Translations under genes and position numbers: made by a program
DNA from: an uncultured Clostridia bacterium
Lineage (GTDB): Bacteria; Bacillota; Clostridia; TANB77; CAG-508
Direction of reading: 5' to 3'
Length of the DNA: 41,035 nt
Assembly (NCBI GenBank): GCA_949280815.1
Contig: CASDJM010000001.1
Span: 1-41,035 of the forward strand
Shown: positions 1 through 9,110 of the stretch, one piece after another
Layout: every line of letters begins with the position of its first letter
Numbering within the stretch: position 1 is the first letter of the stretch
Notes under the pieces: generated by a model
What the model was told of the DNA's origin: nothing
Database searches by the model: none
Seen by the model: only the letters and a program-made list of their open reading frames with translations

Positions 1-152
1 GAGTAAGGTATTTTATTTACTATCTTAAATTGAATTTAATTTTTTAATTATCCATTTTAAAAATCTTCGCAATAATTTCTCAATCTTATTGTATAAAAAT
101 CTTTAATATGATATTATATTATTGTATATACTAAAAATAAGGAGGAATTTAT

Positions 153-716
153 ATGATAGGTTGGATTCTATTAGCAATCGTTGTTATCCTTGTCATTGCC
201 ATTATTGGAATGTATAACAGTTTAGTACAATCAAAAATAAAAGTAGAAAATGCTTGGAGCCAAATCGATGTACAATTACAAAGAAGATTTGATTTAATAC
301 CAAATTTTGTAGAAACTGTAAAGGGGTATATGACCCACGAAAAAGAAACCTTCACAAAAATAGCTGAACTTAGAACTTCTTGGGCAAATACACAAACTGT
401 TTCTGAAAAAGCTGATATAGATAATCAATTATCCACTGCTCTAAAAACAATTATGGCAGTTTCTGAGAATTATCCAGAACTAAAGGCAAATCAAAACTTT
501 GAAGATTTATCAGAAGAACTAAGAAACACAGAAAACAAAATCTCTTTTTCTAGACAATTTTATAACGATACTGTAACAATGTACAATACAAAATTACAAG
601 TATTCCCTTCTAATATCATTGCTAGCATGTTTAACTTTAAAGCACGTGATTTATTTAAAACTGAAAGTGATGAAGTTAGAAAAAATGTAAAAGTAGATTT
701 TGGTTCAAATTCATAA
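153..716 (+). CDS. lemA: LemA family membrane protein
   Basis: 187 aa. An N-terminal membrane helix (about residues 3-22) is followed by a mostly helical soluble domain. The LemA signature is clear: NSLVQSKIKVENAWSQIDVQ, then RRFDLIPNFVETVKGYMTHE, and a C-terminal FNARDLF-like stretch (FKARDLF). Length matches the family. GGAGG lies 7 bases before the ATG. LemA proteins are membrane-anchored with an extracytoplasmic helical bundle; their molecular role is not settled, but they are often encoded beside HtpX-like proteases, as here. A weak hairpin separates it from htpX, so the two may be partly co-transcribed. Family assignment is firm; function is inferred from neighbourhood only. Confidence 0.95.
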   Translation: MIGWILLAIVVILVIAIIGMYNSLVQSKIKVENAWSQIDVQLQRRFDLIPNFVETVKGYMTHEKETFTKIAELRTSWANTQTVSEKADIDNQLSTALKTIMAVSENYPELKANQNFEDLSEELRNTENKISFSRQFYNDTVTMYNTKLQVFPSNIIASMFNFKARDLFKTESDEVRKNVKVDFGSNS

Positions 717-731
717 TAATTAAAATAGGGT

Positions 732-766
732 GGTTGGAGGTTTTTCAAATTTCCAACCTCTTTCTT
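732..766 (+). terminator. Hairpin with T-rich tail after lemA
   Basis: GGTTGGA at 732-738 pairs with TCCAACC at 752-758, followed by TCTTTCTTTT. It lies 16 bases after the lemA stop. The 7-bp stem and interrupted T-tract suggest a weak or partial terminator between lemA and htpX. Confidence 0.45.
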
Positions 767-796
767 TTGAAAAAATGCATCTCTATTATAGAAAAG

Positions 797-829
797 ATGA
801 GACAAAATACACCTGTTTCCTTGTCTCAT
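797..829 (+). promoter_or_regulatory. 9-bp perfect hairpin in the htpX leader
   Basis: ATGAGACAA (797-805) and TTGTCTCAT (821-829) form a perfect 9-bp inverted repeat with a 15-base loop. It ends two bases before the AAAGGA ribosome binding site of htpX (832-837). No T-tract follows, so it is not a terminator. It could be an operator or an RNA hairpin affecting htpX translation; the role is inferred. Confidence 0.4.
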
Positions 830-844
830 AGAAAGGATTTAAAA

Positions 845-1750
845 ATGTTCAAAAATATAAAGAAAAATAAAATAGAATCTGGCGTTATCATAGCCATTTT
901 CATAATTGTTATTACCTTAATTGTTTATTACATTTGTCATGCTTTAAGATTAGGTACTATATCGATTGTATTTGCACTAATTTTTTCAATTGCTTCTGCT
1001 TGGGGCTCCTACTACTATAGTGATAAAATCGTTTTATCCTTAAATAAAGCTAGACCAGCTACAAAAGAAGAAGATTTAAAAATTGTAAATATTTTAGATG
1101 CATTGATGGTAACCTCTGGATTATCTGCAAAGCCTAGATTATACGTTACTGATGACCCTCAGCCCAATGCTTTTGCCACAGGAAGAAATCCAGAAAATGC
1201 TGTTATTTGTGTAACAACTGGTCTTTTAAACAAACTTGATTATTATGAACTAGAAGGAGTTATTGCCCATGAATTAAGTCACATCAAAAATTATGATATT
1301 CGTCTTAGTTGTGTGGTATCTGTTATGGTTGGCTTTATCGTTATGTTGTCAGATATGTTTTCCCGTATTTTATTTTGGGGTGGATTAGATAACGATAGAG
1401 ATAGCGATAATAAAGGAAATGGAATCTTAATGGTAATTGGACTTATTTTCCTAATCTTATCTCCTATTTTTGGTTCCCTTATGCAACTTGCTCTTTCTAG
1501 AAAAAGAGAATTTCTAGCCGATAGCACAGCCATAGAGTTTACCCGTAATCCGGATGGACTAATTTCTGCTCTTCGAAAATTAGACACAGATGATAATCAA
1601 TTAGCTACTGCCAATAGTGCAACAGCTAACATGTATATTGTGAATCCATTTAAAAAGAATACAAAAGAAGGTAAGAAAAAATCCTCTAACTTATGGTCTA
1701 CACATCCTAGTATAGAAGATAGAATTAATGCTTTGGAAAACTTAAGATAA
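845..1750 (+). CDS. htpX: HtpX-like M48 membrane zinc metalloprotease
   Basis: 301 aa from the ATG at 845, chosen because AAAGGA lies 8 bases upstream. An open frame runs back to 734 but crosses the lemA hairpin. Two N-terminal membrane helices (about residues 14-33 and 38-58) precede the catalytic domain. The zinc motif HELSH lies in GVIAHELSHIKNYD; the third ligand is the Glu of the SRKREFLADSTA segment. Two more hydrophobic helices lie between them. The C-terminal THPSIEDRINAL segment is typical of M48B proteases. HtpX degrades misfolded membrane proteins from the cytoplasmic side in other bacteria. The pairing with lemA is common. Confidence 0.94.
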   Translation: MFKNIKKNKIESGVIIAIFIIVITLIVYYICHALRLGTISIVFALIFSIASAWGSYYYSDKIVLSLNKARPATKEEDLKIVNILDALMVTSGLSAKPRLYVTDDPQPNAFATGRNPENAVICVTTGLLNKLDYYELEGVIAHELSHIKNYDIRLSCVVSVMVGFIVMLSDMFSRILFWGGLDNDRDSDNKGNGILMVIGLIFLILSPIFGSLMQLALSRKREFLADSTAIEFTRNPDGLISALRKLDTDDNQLATANSATANMYIVNPFKKNTKEGKKKSSNLWSTHPSIEDRINALENLR

Positions 1751-1764
1751 CAATACTTTACATT

Positions 1765-1795
1765 ATAGAAAGTTCAGAAAACTTTCTATTTCTTC
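1765..1795 (+). terminator. Intrinsic terminator of htpX
   Basis: ATAGAAAGTT (1765-1774) and AACTTTCTAT (1780-1789) form a perfect 10-bp stem with a 5-base loop, followed by a T-rich stretch, 15 bases after the htpX stop. Confidence 0.7.
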
Positions 1796-1803
1796 AAAAG
1801 TAT

Positions 1804-1830
1804 CAGCAGTCTAAAAACGACTGCTGTTTT
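1804..1830. terminator. Convergent terminator hairpin between htpX and tatD
   Basis: CAGCAGTC (1804-1811) pairs with GACTGCTG (1819-1826). TTTT follows on the + strand. On the - strand it directly follows the tatD stop codon, but with a poorer T-tract. It probably serves one or both converging genes. Confidence 0.55.
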
Positions 1831-2617
1831 ATGCATGTTTACTTTCAAAAAAAACTCTCTCTGCATTTTGATAAGTAATAGATACCACATCTTCTAGCCT
1901 TAAATCTTTTACCTCAGCTATCTTCTTTGCAATATATTTCACATTTCTAGAATCATTTCTTCTTCCTCTCAAAGGCTCTGGCGACAAATAAGGACTATCT
2001 GTTTCAATCAGCATTCTTTCATTTGGTACCATTGCAATGATTTCATTCGCATTTTTTGAATTCTTAAAAGTCACTGGACCTGCAAAAGAAATATAAAATC
2101 CTAATTTCAAAGCTTCCTTTACCAACTCTCGATTAAGTGGACAACAATGAAACACACCTTTTAAATGTACTTCATTTTGTTTTAATATTTCAATTGTATC
2201 CATAACTGCTTCCCTTGTATGAATTACAATTGGTAATTTCAATTGATTAGCTATTTCTATTTGTTTAATAAACGCTAATTTTTGCAAATCTTTATTTTCT
2301 TGATTCCAATGATAATCTAAACCAATTTCACCAATTGCTACTACCTTTACACTTTGTTTGGCTATCTCTTTGATTTCCTCTAACATAATCCACAAATCTT
2401 CTTCCTTTTGTGGAATATCATTTGGAGAAATACCAGATGTAGCATAAATAAAATCATATTGATCTGCCAATTTCTTAGCCATTCTTGACCCCTCTAAATT
2501 ATAACCAGCAGAAATCAGTTTAGTTACCCCTTCTTTTCTAATTTGTTCAATTACTTGTTCTCTATCTTCGTTAAACTTCTCATCATCTAAATGTGCATGA
2601 CTATCAAATAATTCCAT
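1829..2617 (-). CDS. tatD: TatD family metal-dependent DNase/hydrolase
   Basis: 262 aa, the usual family length. TIM-barrel amidohydrolase with the metal ligands in place: FDSHAHLDD at the N-terminus (HxH), the Glu of AIGEIGLDYHW, His of IVIHTREA, His of FHCCPLN, and the Asp of IETDSPYLSPEP. Members are cytoplasmic Mg-dependent nucleases or hydrolases linked to DNA repair and RNA quality control. AGGAGG lies upstream of the ATG. acpS lies 135 bases upstream on the same strand. Confidence 0.95.
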   Translation of the reverse strand: MELFDSHAHLDDEKFNEDREQVIEQIRKEGVTKLISAGYNLEGSRMAKKLADQYDFIYATSGISPNDIPQKEEDLWIMLEEIKEIAKQSVKVVAIGEIGLDYHWNQENKDLQKLAFIKQIEIANQLKLPIVIHTREAVMDTIEILKQNEVHLKGVFHCCPLNRELVKEALKLGFYISFAGPVTFKNSKNANEIIAMVPNERMLIETDSPYLSPEPLRGRRNDSRNVKYIAKKIAEVKDLRLEDVVSITYQNAERVFFESKHA

Positions 2618-2752
2618 CTAAACCTCCTAAATTGCCAAAAAGAATTTCTTAGCTGTTTGAGTAATTGCAGATATGTTATGATATATTGGAACCTTTTTTA
2701 GCAATTTCTTATAGTTTCTTTCTCTGTTATCTCATCGCTTTAAGTCGAATTT

Positions 2753-3133
2753 CTATTTTCTCAATAATGTTACATTTGCCACTGCATATTGCTTACAATG
2801 TGATATACTTAAATCGATATCTTCTATATTTTTTAAATCTACTCCCATTAAATTAAGACCTGGTCTTCCTTGTTCATTATTAATGATTTCAATATCCTTC
2901 CATGTAATAGAATACTTATCTTGTAACTGCCCTGAAATAGCTTTAAAAGTTGCTTCCTTTGCAGCAAACCTAGCTGCATAGTGTTGATATTTTAAGATTT
3001 TTTTACTTTCGCAATATGCAATCTCTTTTTTTGTATATACTCTTTCTACAAATGCTTCTCCTGTTCTCTCATCCTCTATGCTTTCTTTAATTCTTTCTAT
3101 CTCAATAATATCTGTACCACAACAAACCTTCAC
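2753..3133 (-). CDS. acpS: Holo-[acyl-carrier-protein] synthase
   Basis: 126 aa. Transfers 4'-phosphopantetheine from CoA to a serine of apo-ACP, the step that activates acyl carrier protein for fatty acid synthesis. Signature segments are GTDIIEIERI (the Asp binds Mg) and FAAKEATFKAI (Glu and Lys of the active site), with SISHCKQYA near the C-terminus. The start is a GTG with AGGAGG 9 bases upstream. Length is normal. It lies upstream of tatD in the same direction, with a gap of about 135 bases that shows no other gene. Confidence 0.94.
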   Translation of the reverse strand: MKVCCGTDIIEIERIKESIEDERTGEAFVERVYTKKEIAYCESKKILKYQHYAARFAAKEATFKAISGQLQDKYSITWKDIEIINNEQGRPGLNLMGVDLKNIEDIDLSISHCKQYAVANVTLLRK

Positions 3134-3197
3134 TTACTTTCCTCCTTTTGCTATTCCTGACAAACAATTGCCAAAATGAAGTTCCTTTGCCAATTAT

Positions 3198-3227
3198 CCC
3201 CATTTAACCCCGGAACCAATGGAGACA
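3198..3227. repeat. REP-like palindrome, copy 1 (degenerate)
   Basis: The unit starts CCCCATTTAACCCCGG and differs from the consensus of copies 2-5 at three positions. It lies just downstream of the stop codon of the 407-aa gene and, like copy 3, is flanked by ATTTTTCAA. Confidence 0.7.
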
Positions 3228-3231
3228 TTTT

Positions 3232-4455
3232 TCAATTTGCCCAAAAATTCATGATATTAAAAAATAACGAAATCGCTAATATAATTGCTATTACAATAGT
3301 TATCCTCTTCTGTTTTTCAATATTTAATTCTTTATATAAAATATCATATTTATTTTTCACTTCACAATAAAGTTTGTCTAATTCAAATACTTTCTGTAAC
3401 TTATCACTTAATAAAGTTCCTGTTTCGTCTTCTGAAATCTCTTGTATCCATAAATTTTTGGTAAATTCTATAAACTTCTTTCTGGCTTTTTTCACTTTAG
3501 TAATATTTCTAAAATCTCGTTCTATTTTCTTTAAATATATTTTTTTATATAAATTCAAAATATAAGTATAAAAATACTGATTTTCATATTCTTCTGGCAA
3601 GATAGTATAATTATTAATATCATTACTAGAAGAAAATAATGTTATTCCCAATTTAGTTAATCCTAATTTAGCATATTTCCACTTAGAAAAAGTCTCTATC
3701 TTTTCATATTCATAGTCTCTACTATTATCTGCTGGTAAAATGTTAGCATATTTAATAAATTGATATTTTATTTCATCAAATTGTTTTCTGTCATTCCAAG
3801 CATCTTGATTAACACATACATAAGAATACGTTAAAAATCTCTCTGTATCTATATTTAACCTAGTAGTCTCTACGCTAGAACCTGTTATTTCATGGATAAA
3901 CTCCTGAAAAGTTTTAATATCAGCAAAACTATCTGTTTGAATTCGTATATTATCATAATTTTCTAAGTTAATTAACTTATTATTAATATCTCTAAATTTA
4001 TAATTAAAATTCAAAATATTATTAAATTCTGTATGTTCTTCTACATTTGTCTTAATAGCTAAAAAACATATTCCTGTAGAAAAGCATATAATTTCAATTT
4101 TTTGAATGCTGAAAAAAATCCCATTTACCTTTTCTAACTTTCCTTGAATATCCTTTTTTAAAGTATACTCAAATATATTACATGGATTCTTAGCTAGTAG
4201 TGTTGCTCTAGTGTCAATTGGTAACTCTTCCAATTTTCTCATCTTAGCAGGACCATAACTAAAACTAGAGAATAAAAATTCTCTAATTTTAGGTAAAAAA
4301 TATTTATATAGCTTCAAATCTTTTTCTTTTTGAAAAATTTTTAAACTACAATTTTTATCTTTCAACATTTTTAATATATATTTTTGATATTTTCCTTCTT
4401 TTACAACAAAAGGATGAATAAAATATGTATACTGATAGTTCGTCTTTAGTTCCAT
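3232..4455 (-). CDS. Uncharacterised tail-anchored protein
   Basis: 407 aa; I do not recognise the family. It is a lysine-, isoleucine- and asparagine-rich, mostly hydrophilic protein. It has a likely coiled coil (about residues 345-385, rich in E, K and L) directly before one C-terminal membrane helix (about 385-403, ITIVIAIILAISLFFNIMNF). That layout suggests a cytoplasmic domain anchored by its tail and resembles the C-terminal end of CorA-like or signalling proteins only in outline. AAAGGGA precedes the ATG. The gene sits between REP-like repeats on both sides, and its TGA stop lies in the repeat flank. It may be accessory or recently gained, but this is inference. Confidence 0.8.
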   Translation of the reverse strand: MELKTNYQYTYFIHPFVVKEGKYQKYILKMLKDKNCSLKIFQKEKDLKLYKYFLPKIREFLFSSFSYGPAKMRKLEELPIDTRATLLAKNPCNIFEYTLKKDIQGKLEKVNGIFFSIQKIEIICFSTGICFLAIKTNVEEHTEFNNILNFNYKFRDINNKLINLENYDNIRIQTDSFADIKTFQEFIHEITGSSVETTRLNIDTERFLTYSYVCVNQDAWNDRKQFDEIKYQFIKYANILPADNSRDYEYEKIETFSKWKYAKLGLTKLGITLFSSSNDINNYTILPEEYENQYFYTYILNLYKKIYLKKIERDFRNITKVKKARKKFIEFTKNLWIQEISEDETGTLLSDKLQKVFELDKLYCEVKNKYDILYKELNIEKQKRITIVIAIILAISLFFNIMNFWAN

Positions 4456-4477
4456 TTAAAAATCCCTTTCTTTTTTA

Positions 4478-4583
4478 TCCCCACTGGTTCCGGGATTAAA
4501 TGGGGAAATCTTAAGTTTTACTCTTTTAATAGTATTATAAAATGAATTCATATTTCCCCATTTAATCCCGGAACCAGTGGGGA
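4478..4583. repeat. REP-like inverted pair, copies 2 and 3
   Basis: Two copies in opposite orientation: arm 1 at 4478-4509 and arm 2 at 4552-4583, perfect over 32 bp and separated by 42 bp. Each arm is itself a near-palindrome (CCCCA at one end, TGGGG at the other) around a CTGGTTCCGGGATTAAA core. The pair fills the gap between the WG-repeat gene and the 407-aa gene, and shows no coding content. Confidence 0.9.
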
Positions 4584-4589
4584 CATTTT

Positions 4590-6113
4590 TCAAAGTTGAT
4601 TATAATAATTCATATTAATATCTTTTCCCAAATGCCATCTTCCAATAAAATCAATCTTTAAATAATCATCTAAATTATAAGTTGGTTCTTGTACGATATT
4701 TCCTTTGTTATCAATAGCTCCCCATTTTCCATCTTTCTTTATACCAGCATAGCCATAACTATTTTGCTCTGTTGCATCATCATATTGATAATCTACAATT
4801 ACTTTTCCGTCTTTATCAACAAATCCATATTTTCCATCTCTCTTACTCTTAAACAAATTATTACTTGTATGAACTTCTGCTATATTTTTTTCTTCAAATT
4901 TAAAGTTATAATATTTATATTCTTCTCCTTGTTTTAATTCAATATATCCCTTTTCATCATCAGAATCAACTAAAATTCCAGATTGACGAACGGCAAATGT
5001 ATTATCTATGATGTCATTATTATAATCCTCTTTTTCAGCTATATATAAATCCGCCTTCTCATTATAAGAAATAGACACATAAGTTTGTTCAACTTTAGTA
5101 GCTTTTTGTATATCAATCACACCATATTTACCATTTTGTTTAGCAATTAATATCCCTGATTTTGCTTCTTTTAATTCTTCATATTCTGCTGGAATCGTCA
5201 CTTCTCCTGACATTTTCATAACACCATATTTACTATCTTTCACATAGATGACTCCATTTTCAGCATTTTTTAAAATTTCTTTTATTTCATCATATCCTGT
5301 ATTCAATACTTCTGTTCCATCGCTTTTAACTAAGACTTGTTTCCCTGCTTGTTTTACAAGATACATATCATTTCCATAAACTTCTTTTACGATTTCATCG
5401 TATTTAGTTTCCAAAATAGTTTGATTTGAATAATCTACAATTCCGTATTTACCATCTTCTCCCTTTACAATAAATCCTTCTTTATTGTCTTTCCCTAAGT
5501 TTGTAACATCTGTATATTGAATTCCTAAAATTTCTTTTCCTTCATTATCAATCACTCCTACTTTACTGTCTTTTGTTACTTTTATCGTATCTTTTATCCC
5601 CTCGATTGCCACAACATCATCATATTGACATGGTACTAATTCTTTTCCTAATAAATTAATCATTCCATATTTACCATCTTTTTTTACTTTTAATACATTA
5701 TCTTCATACCATATATTATTACTTTCATCTTTATTAACAACCCCTTCTATTTGTTCATATTGTGTAAATATCTCTTCATTTTTACTATTCAAAACTTTAG
5801 TCTTATACTCTCCTGTTTCATAATTAACATCATAAATACATAAAAACACATCATTTTTACTGTTTGGAATCGTTATCATTTCTTCATAAGATGGATCTAT
5901 TACAATATTTCCATTAGAATCGATTACACCCCATTTATTATCTTGGAAAACAACAGCATAATCTTTACTTGTCATTTTTACCTGTTCTTTATCTTTCGTT
6001 AAAATTCCCTTAATGACAAAAATAAACATGATGACAACAACAAATGCTAATACAACCGCAAATACTTTTTTTAGATTTAATTTTCGTTCTTCATATCTTC
6101 TCCCTCTGCTCAT
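4590..6113 (-). CDS. WG-repeat membrane-anchored protein
   Basis: 507 aa from the ATG at 6113, chosen because AAAGGAGGG lies just upstream; an upstream in-frame ATG at 6149 lacks a site. A short basic N-terminus is followed by one membrane helix (about residues 15-37, VFAVVLAFVVVIMFIFVIKG). The rest is outside the cell and consists of about nine WG beta repeats of roughly 45 aa, with signatures such as DNKWGVIDSNGNIVIDPSYE, DGKYGMINLLGKELVPCQYD and DGKWGAIDNKGNIVQEPTY. WG repeats are a beta-rich fold of unknown binding role, common in Clostridia. The TGA stop lies in the TTGAAAAATG flank of REP copy 3. Confidence 0.9.
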   Translation of the reverse strand: MSRGRRYEERKLNLKKVFAVVLAFVVVIMFIFVIKGILTKDKEQVKMTSKDYAVVFQDNKWGVIDSNGNIVIDPSYEEMITIPNSKNDVFLCIYDVNYETGEYKTKVLNSKNEEIFTQYEQIEGVVNKDESNNIWYEDNVLKVKKDGKYGMINLLGKELVPCQYDDVVAIEGIKDTIKVTKDSKVGVIDNEGKEILGIQYTDVTNLGKDNKEGFIVKGEDGKYGIVDYSNQTILETKYDEIVKEVYGNDMYLVKQAGKQVLVKSDGTEVLNTGYDEIKEILKNAENGVIYVKDSKYGVMKMSGEVTIPAEYEELKEAKSGILIAKQNGKYGVIDIQKATKVEQTYVSISYNEKADLYIAEKEDYNNDIIDNTFAVRQSGILVDSDDEKGYIELKQGEEYKYYNFKFEEKNIAEVHTSNNLFKSKRDGKYGFVDKDGKVIVDYQYDDATEQNSYGYAGIKKDGKWGAIDNKGNIVQEPTYNLDDYLKIDFIGRWHLGKDINMNYYNQL

Positions 6114-6183
6114 TCTTTTCCCTCCTTTATAACACCTATAATATATCATAAAACGACTTTTATTTCAATACCAAAGAATATTC

Positions 6184-6420
6184 AAGTTTCGACTTTTTGC
6201 AAGTGAAGGCTGTAATATATAATTTTTGCAACACTGCGCAAGCGACCAGCTAACGCATACTGCCACTGTAACAAGCAAAACTTTAACAGTAGACAGCAAA
6301 ACGAGCAAAATAAGTAGCATTGGAGCAACCTACAGATAAAAAGTTGATTTTGTAGGCTGAGACACACAAAGTGTAAAAAAAATATATATTACAACCTTCA
6401 CTTGCAAGGAGTCAAAACTT
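6184..6420. ncRNA. Candidate structured RNA, copy X
   Basis: No gene lies in the 6114-6523 gap; this element does. Outer stems: TTGCAAGTGAAGG (6197-6209) with CCTTCACTTGCAA (6395-6407), and GTAATATATA (6212-6221) with TATATATTAC (6383-6392). The core is closed by ACACT (6231-6235) and AGTGT (6370-6374), and contains CCTACA (6329-6334) with TGTAGG (6351-6356). Five sequence blocks are shared, in order, with copy Y at 30.4-30.6 kb: AAGCGACCA, ATTGGAGCA, TACAGA, TTGATTTT and GACACACAA. The closing stem differs in sequence from copy Y but keeps its pairing. The strand is not settled. I cannot name an Rfam family. Confidence 0.6.
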
Positions 6421-6497
6421 AAAATTTGCTCTTACACAAAGCCTTAAATTAAAGATTTGAATAATTATCTCCTAGTTTAGTAGAAAACTCTCATCAG

Positions 6498-6541
6498 AAA
6501 AAGCGGAATTTTAAGGAACATCCCTAAATCCCGCTTTTCTT
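6498..6541 (-). terminator. Terminator of spoIIE
   Basis: On the - strand AAAAGCGGGATTT (first arm, about 6526-6538) pairs with AAATTCCGCTTTTT (second arm, about 6499-6511), with one mismatch. The second arm ends in a run of five T. The frame-shifted spoIIE stop (TAG at 6524-6526) lies in the hairpin's ascending side. The unshifted stop (6477-6479) lies beyond the T-run. Confidence 0.75.
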
Positions 6542-8921
6542 TAAACTTACAAACCATAACACTCATATCATCTTTAATCACACCGAAATTATTATCAATT
6601 GCCTCATTTAAAATTAAGTCTGCTATCTTTTTAGTATTAGTTGTCTCAATATCTTCCAACATATATTTAAGCCATAACTCTTTATTTTTGTACTCTATAT
6701 TAGCATCTAAAATACCATCTGAACACATTAGCATAATATCTCCTGAATTGATATCTTTGTCAAAAGTCTGAATTTGACCAGCTTCCACCATTCCAGTTGG
6801 TAGGGAATTAGATTTAATAATTTGTACTTTTTTATCATTTTTTATATAGGTTGGACATGCTCCACTTTTGATGAATTCTATGTTTCCTACATACAAGTCA
6901 ATAATTACAATATCTAAAGTGGCAAAAATTTCTGTATCTTGATTAATAAGCGATGTATTAATTAAATCCAGTGAAATATTTTTATCAAAACCAGATAATA
7001 ACAAATTTTCTAACATTCTTAAAGCCTGTGTACTGCTCTGTCTTGCTTTAGTTCCTGTCCCCATTCCGTCACTAATCGCTACTAAATATTTTCCATCTTT
7101 TAGTCTTATTTTCAACATAGCATCTCCTGAAAGTTCACTCTTACTCTTAGTCTCTTCTGCTATTGCAATCGCCATAACATATTTATCATCTGATAAAAAA
7201 TCTAACTTTTTTCCCACAGTGGCTTCTTCATTTAATACAATTCTCTCTTTTAGTACTTGTGTTGCTATTTTTTCTATTATCTCTATCTTAGCCATTTCCA
7301 ATATTTCATTTAAATATACTTCTATCATATATCTCACATCTTTTTTTATAGACAAATCTTGTACCTGTATTTCCTTTTGCTTTAATAGTTCTATCATTTC
7401 TACTCTTTGCTTTTCATATTCTGACTCTCTTTCGATATCATCTTCCATTCCTTTTGCCATTTTTTGAATTGCTTTAGAAACGCCATCCAACTGTTTTCCC
7501 ACATTTTTCTGATTTTCTTCAACTCGTTTTTTCCAAATAAAATCAGATTTTGCTACCTTATATGAAACATTAATCATTCGAATGATTTGAGAAATATTTT
7601 CTTCTAAATATTGGCTAATATCTTTATCGTCAAAGCCAACAATATAACTATTGCACTTAGCAAAAATTTCTAATAGTGCTTGTCGATTCAATTCTTGTTT
7701 ATCTAGTAAATACTGGAATATTTCATCTATGATAACACCCTCGGTATTTGCCATATCTTCATATAACATATTCTCTTTATATGGTTCTAAATTGCTTAGT
7801 AATTCTGTTATAAAAATTTGCTTATTAGCTTGGTAGGAATCCTTTCCTGCTTGACGATAAGTCGTTGCCATTTCCTGTATCGCTTCTGATACTTGATTTA
7901 AATTTTCTACTACTTCTTTGCTTCGATTTAAGGCTCTATCTGGTGTTACTGGCAAAAGTGTTGTATTTCCAATAAACTCCTCTAATTCAATATGTAAATT
8001 ATTCGGTACAGCTAATAATCCAATGAAAGCAATTAAAATTTCTTTAAAATGAATTAACTCTATTGTATAACCATTTGATACATATGCTAAAACCACATTT
8101 CCTAATGCAAATCCTACAACAACTCCAATTTTTCCAAATCGATTTAAAATTCCTGCCATCATACCTGAAATACTATATGCTGCTATCATAATTGGCTCCG
8201 AACCGCTTATTACGCCCAGTGTCACTCCAATTGTTACCCCAGAGGTTGTTCCTACTAAAATTCCATTTTTCCATCCTAATATCATAACAATTAAAATACT
8301 TAAAATATTTTTTATGCCAAATCCAAATAAATTAAAATCTCCAAATGCTCCCACACTAATAGCCAATATTAAACTTGCACCTATTAATTCTTCGATTGTA
8401 AAAGCCTTTCTTTCCCAAAAATCTTGTAAAACAACCGTTGAATTAACAAATATCTTATAAAATACTAACCCAATAATAGCTAGTGTAATCCCTGATAATA
8501 CATCATAAATAGTAAATCCAGAAATAGCCAATTTAATCATTTGTATGATTAAGATAGACAAAAAAACATTTTTGCCAATTTTGATTTTTTCGTTTCTTTC
8601 TTTTTCATTATAAATTGGTCTAACAATAAATAAAGTAACTATTAATACTAGAGCTGTTAAAAAATATCCTAGCGTCCCTCCTACTCCATATTTGATAAAA
8701 TTTCCTATTAAAGATACGAAAACAATTCCTAATGCTGGTACAGAAGATGCTAAACAAGCAGCTAACATACTAATACTAAAGACTGAAAATTCTCCTCCTA
8801 ATCCCACCATAGATAACATAAATGAAATAACATATAAAACTACATTTTTCATAGCAAATACATTAGAAAAAATATTCCATTTGCTATTTTCTTTTTCTAT
8901 TACATTTTCGTTTACAAACAT
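6524..8921 (-). CDS. spoIIE: Stage II sporulation protein E (PP2C phosphatase)
   Basis: 798 aa if the CGGG site at 6530-6533 is shifted; 814 aa if CGG is read as Arg, ending at 6477. About ten N-terminal membrane helices (residues about 25-300) are followed by a regulatory helical region and a C-terminal PP2C domain. Catalytic Asp motifs visible are AISDGMGTGTKA, LMCSDGILDA and KDDMSVMVCKF. SpoIIE dephosphorylates SpoIIAA and so frees sigma F in the forespore; it also acts with FtsZ at the polar septum. The start is the ATG at 8921 with GAGGTGG upstream; a GTG three codons earlier is open but has no spaced site. The shifted reading ends ...FKEKGI, at the normal end of the PP2C domain. Confidence 0.93.
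6530..6533 (-). other. CGG recoding site 9 (CGGG, spoIIE end)
   Basis: In-frame AAG CGG GAT. Skipping the C gives GGG ATT TAG (Gly-Ile-stop), ending the gene before its terminator's T-run. This is the only site where both readings stay open for a while. Unshifted, the protein gains 16 residues encoded by the terminator itself. Confidence 0.65.
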
Positions 8922-8981
8922 CCTTACCACCTCTTACATTTTTATAGGCTTATTTTACTACTTGTCCTTCGTGGTTTTTGT

Positions 8982-9008
8982 CTTTTTTAGGAAGCTATCC
9001 TAAAAAAG
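8982..9008. other. 11-bp hairpin upstream of spoIIE
   Basis: CTTTTTTAGGA (8982-8992) and TCCTAAAAAAG (8998-9008), perfect, with a 5-base loop. Six T follow on the + strand only. It lies about 60 bases upstream of the spoIIE start. It looks like a + strand terminator with no + strand gene to serve, or a leader structure. The role is unknown. Confidence 0.4.
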
Positions 9009-9110
9009 TTTTTTACATTTTATAACATATATTTCCCTTTTTCTAACTATTGTTTCCTTTTATGTTATCTATTTTATTATAAAATGGCAAAAAAAGCAAT
9101 ATAAACACGA

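Noticed and set aside
127..132. TATACT as the lemA -10 box
   Set aside because: It would place the transcript start on the ribosome binding site, and no fitting -35 was found.
734..844. Longer htpX from 734
   Set aside because: The extension crosses two hairpins and has no ribosome binding site; the ATG at 845 has AAAGGA.
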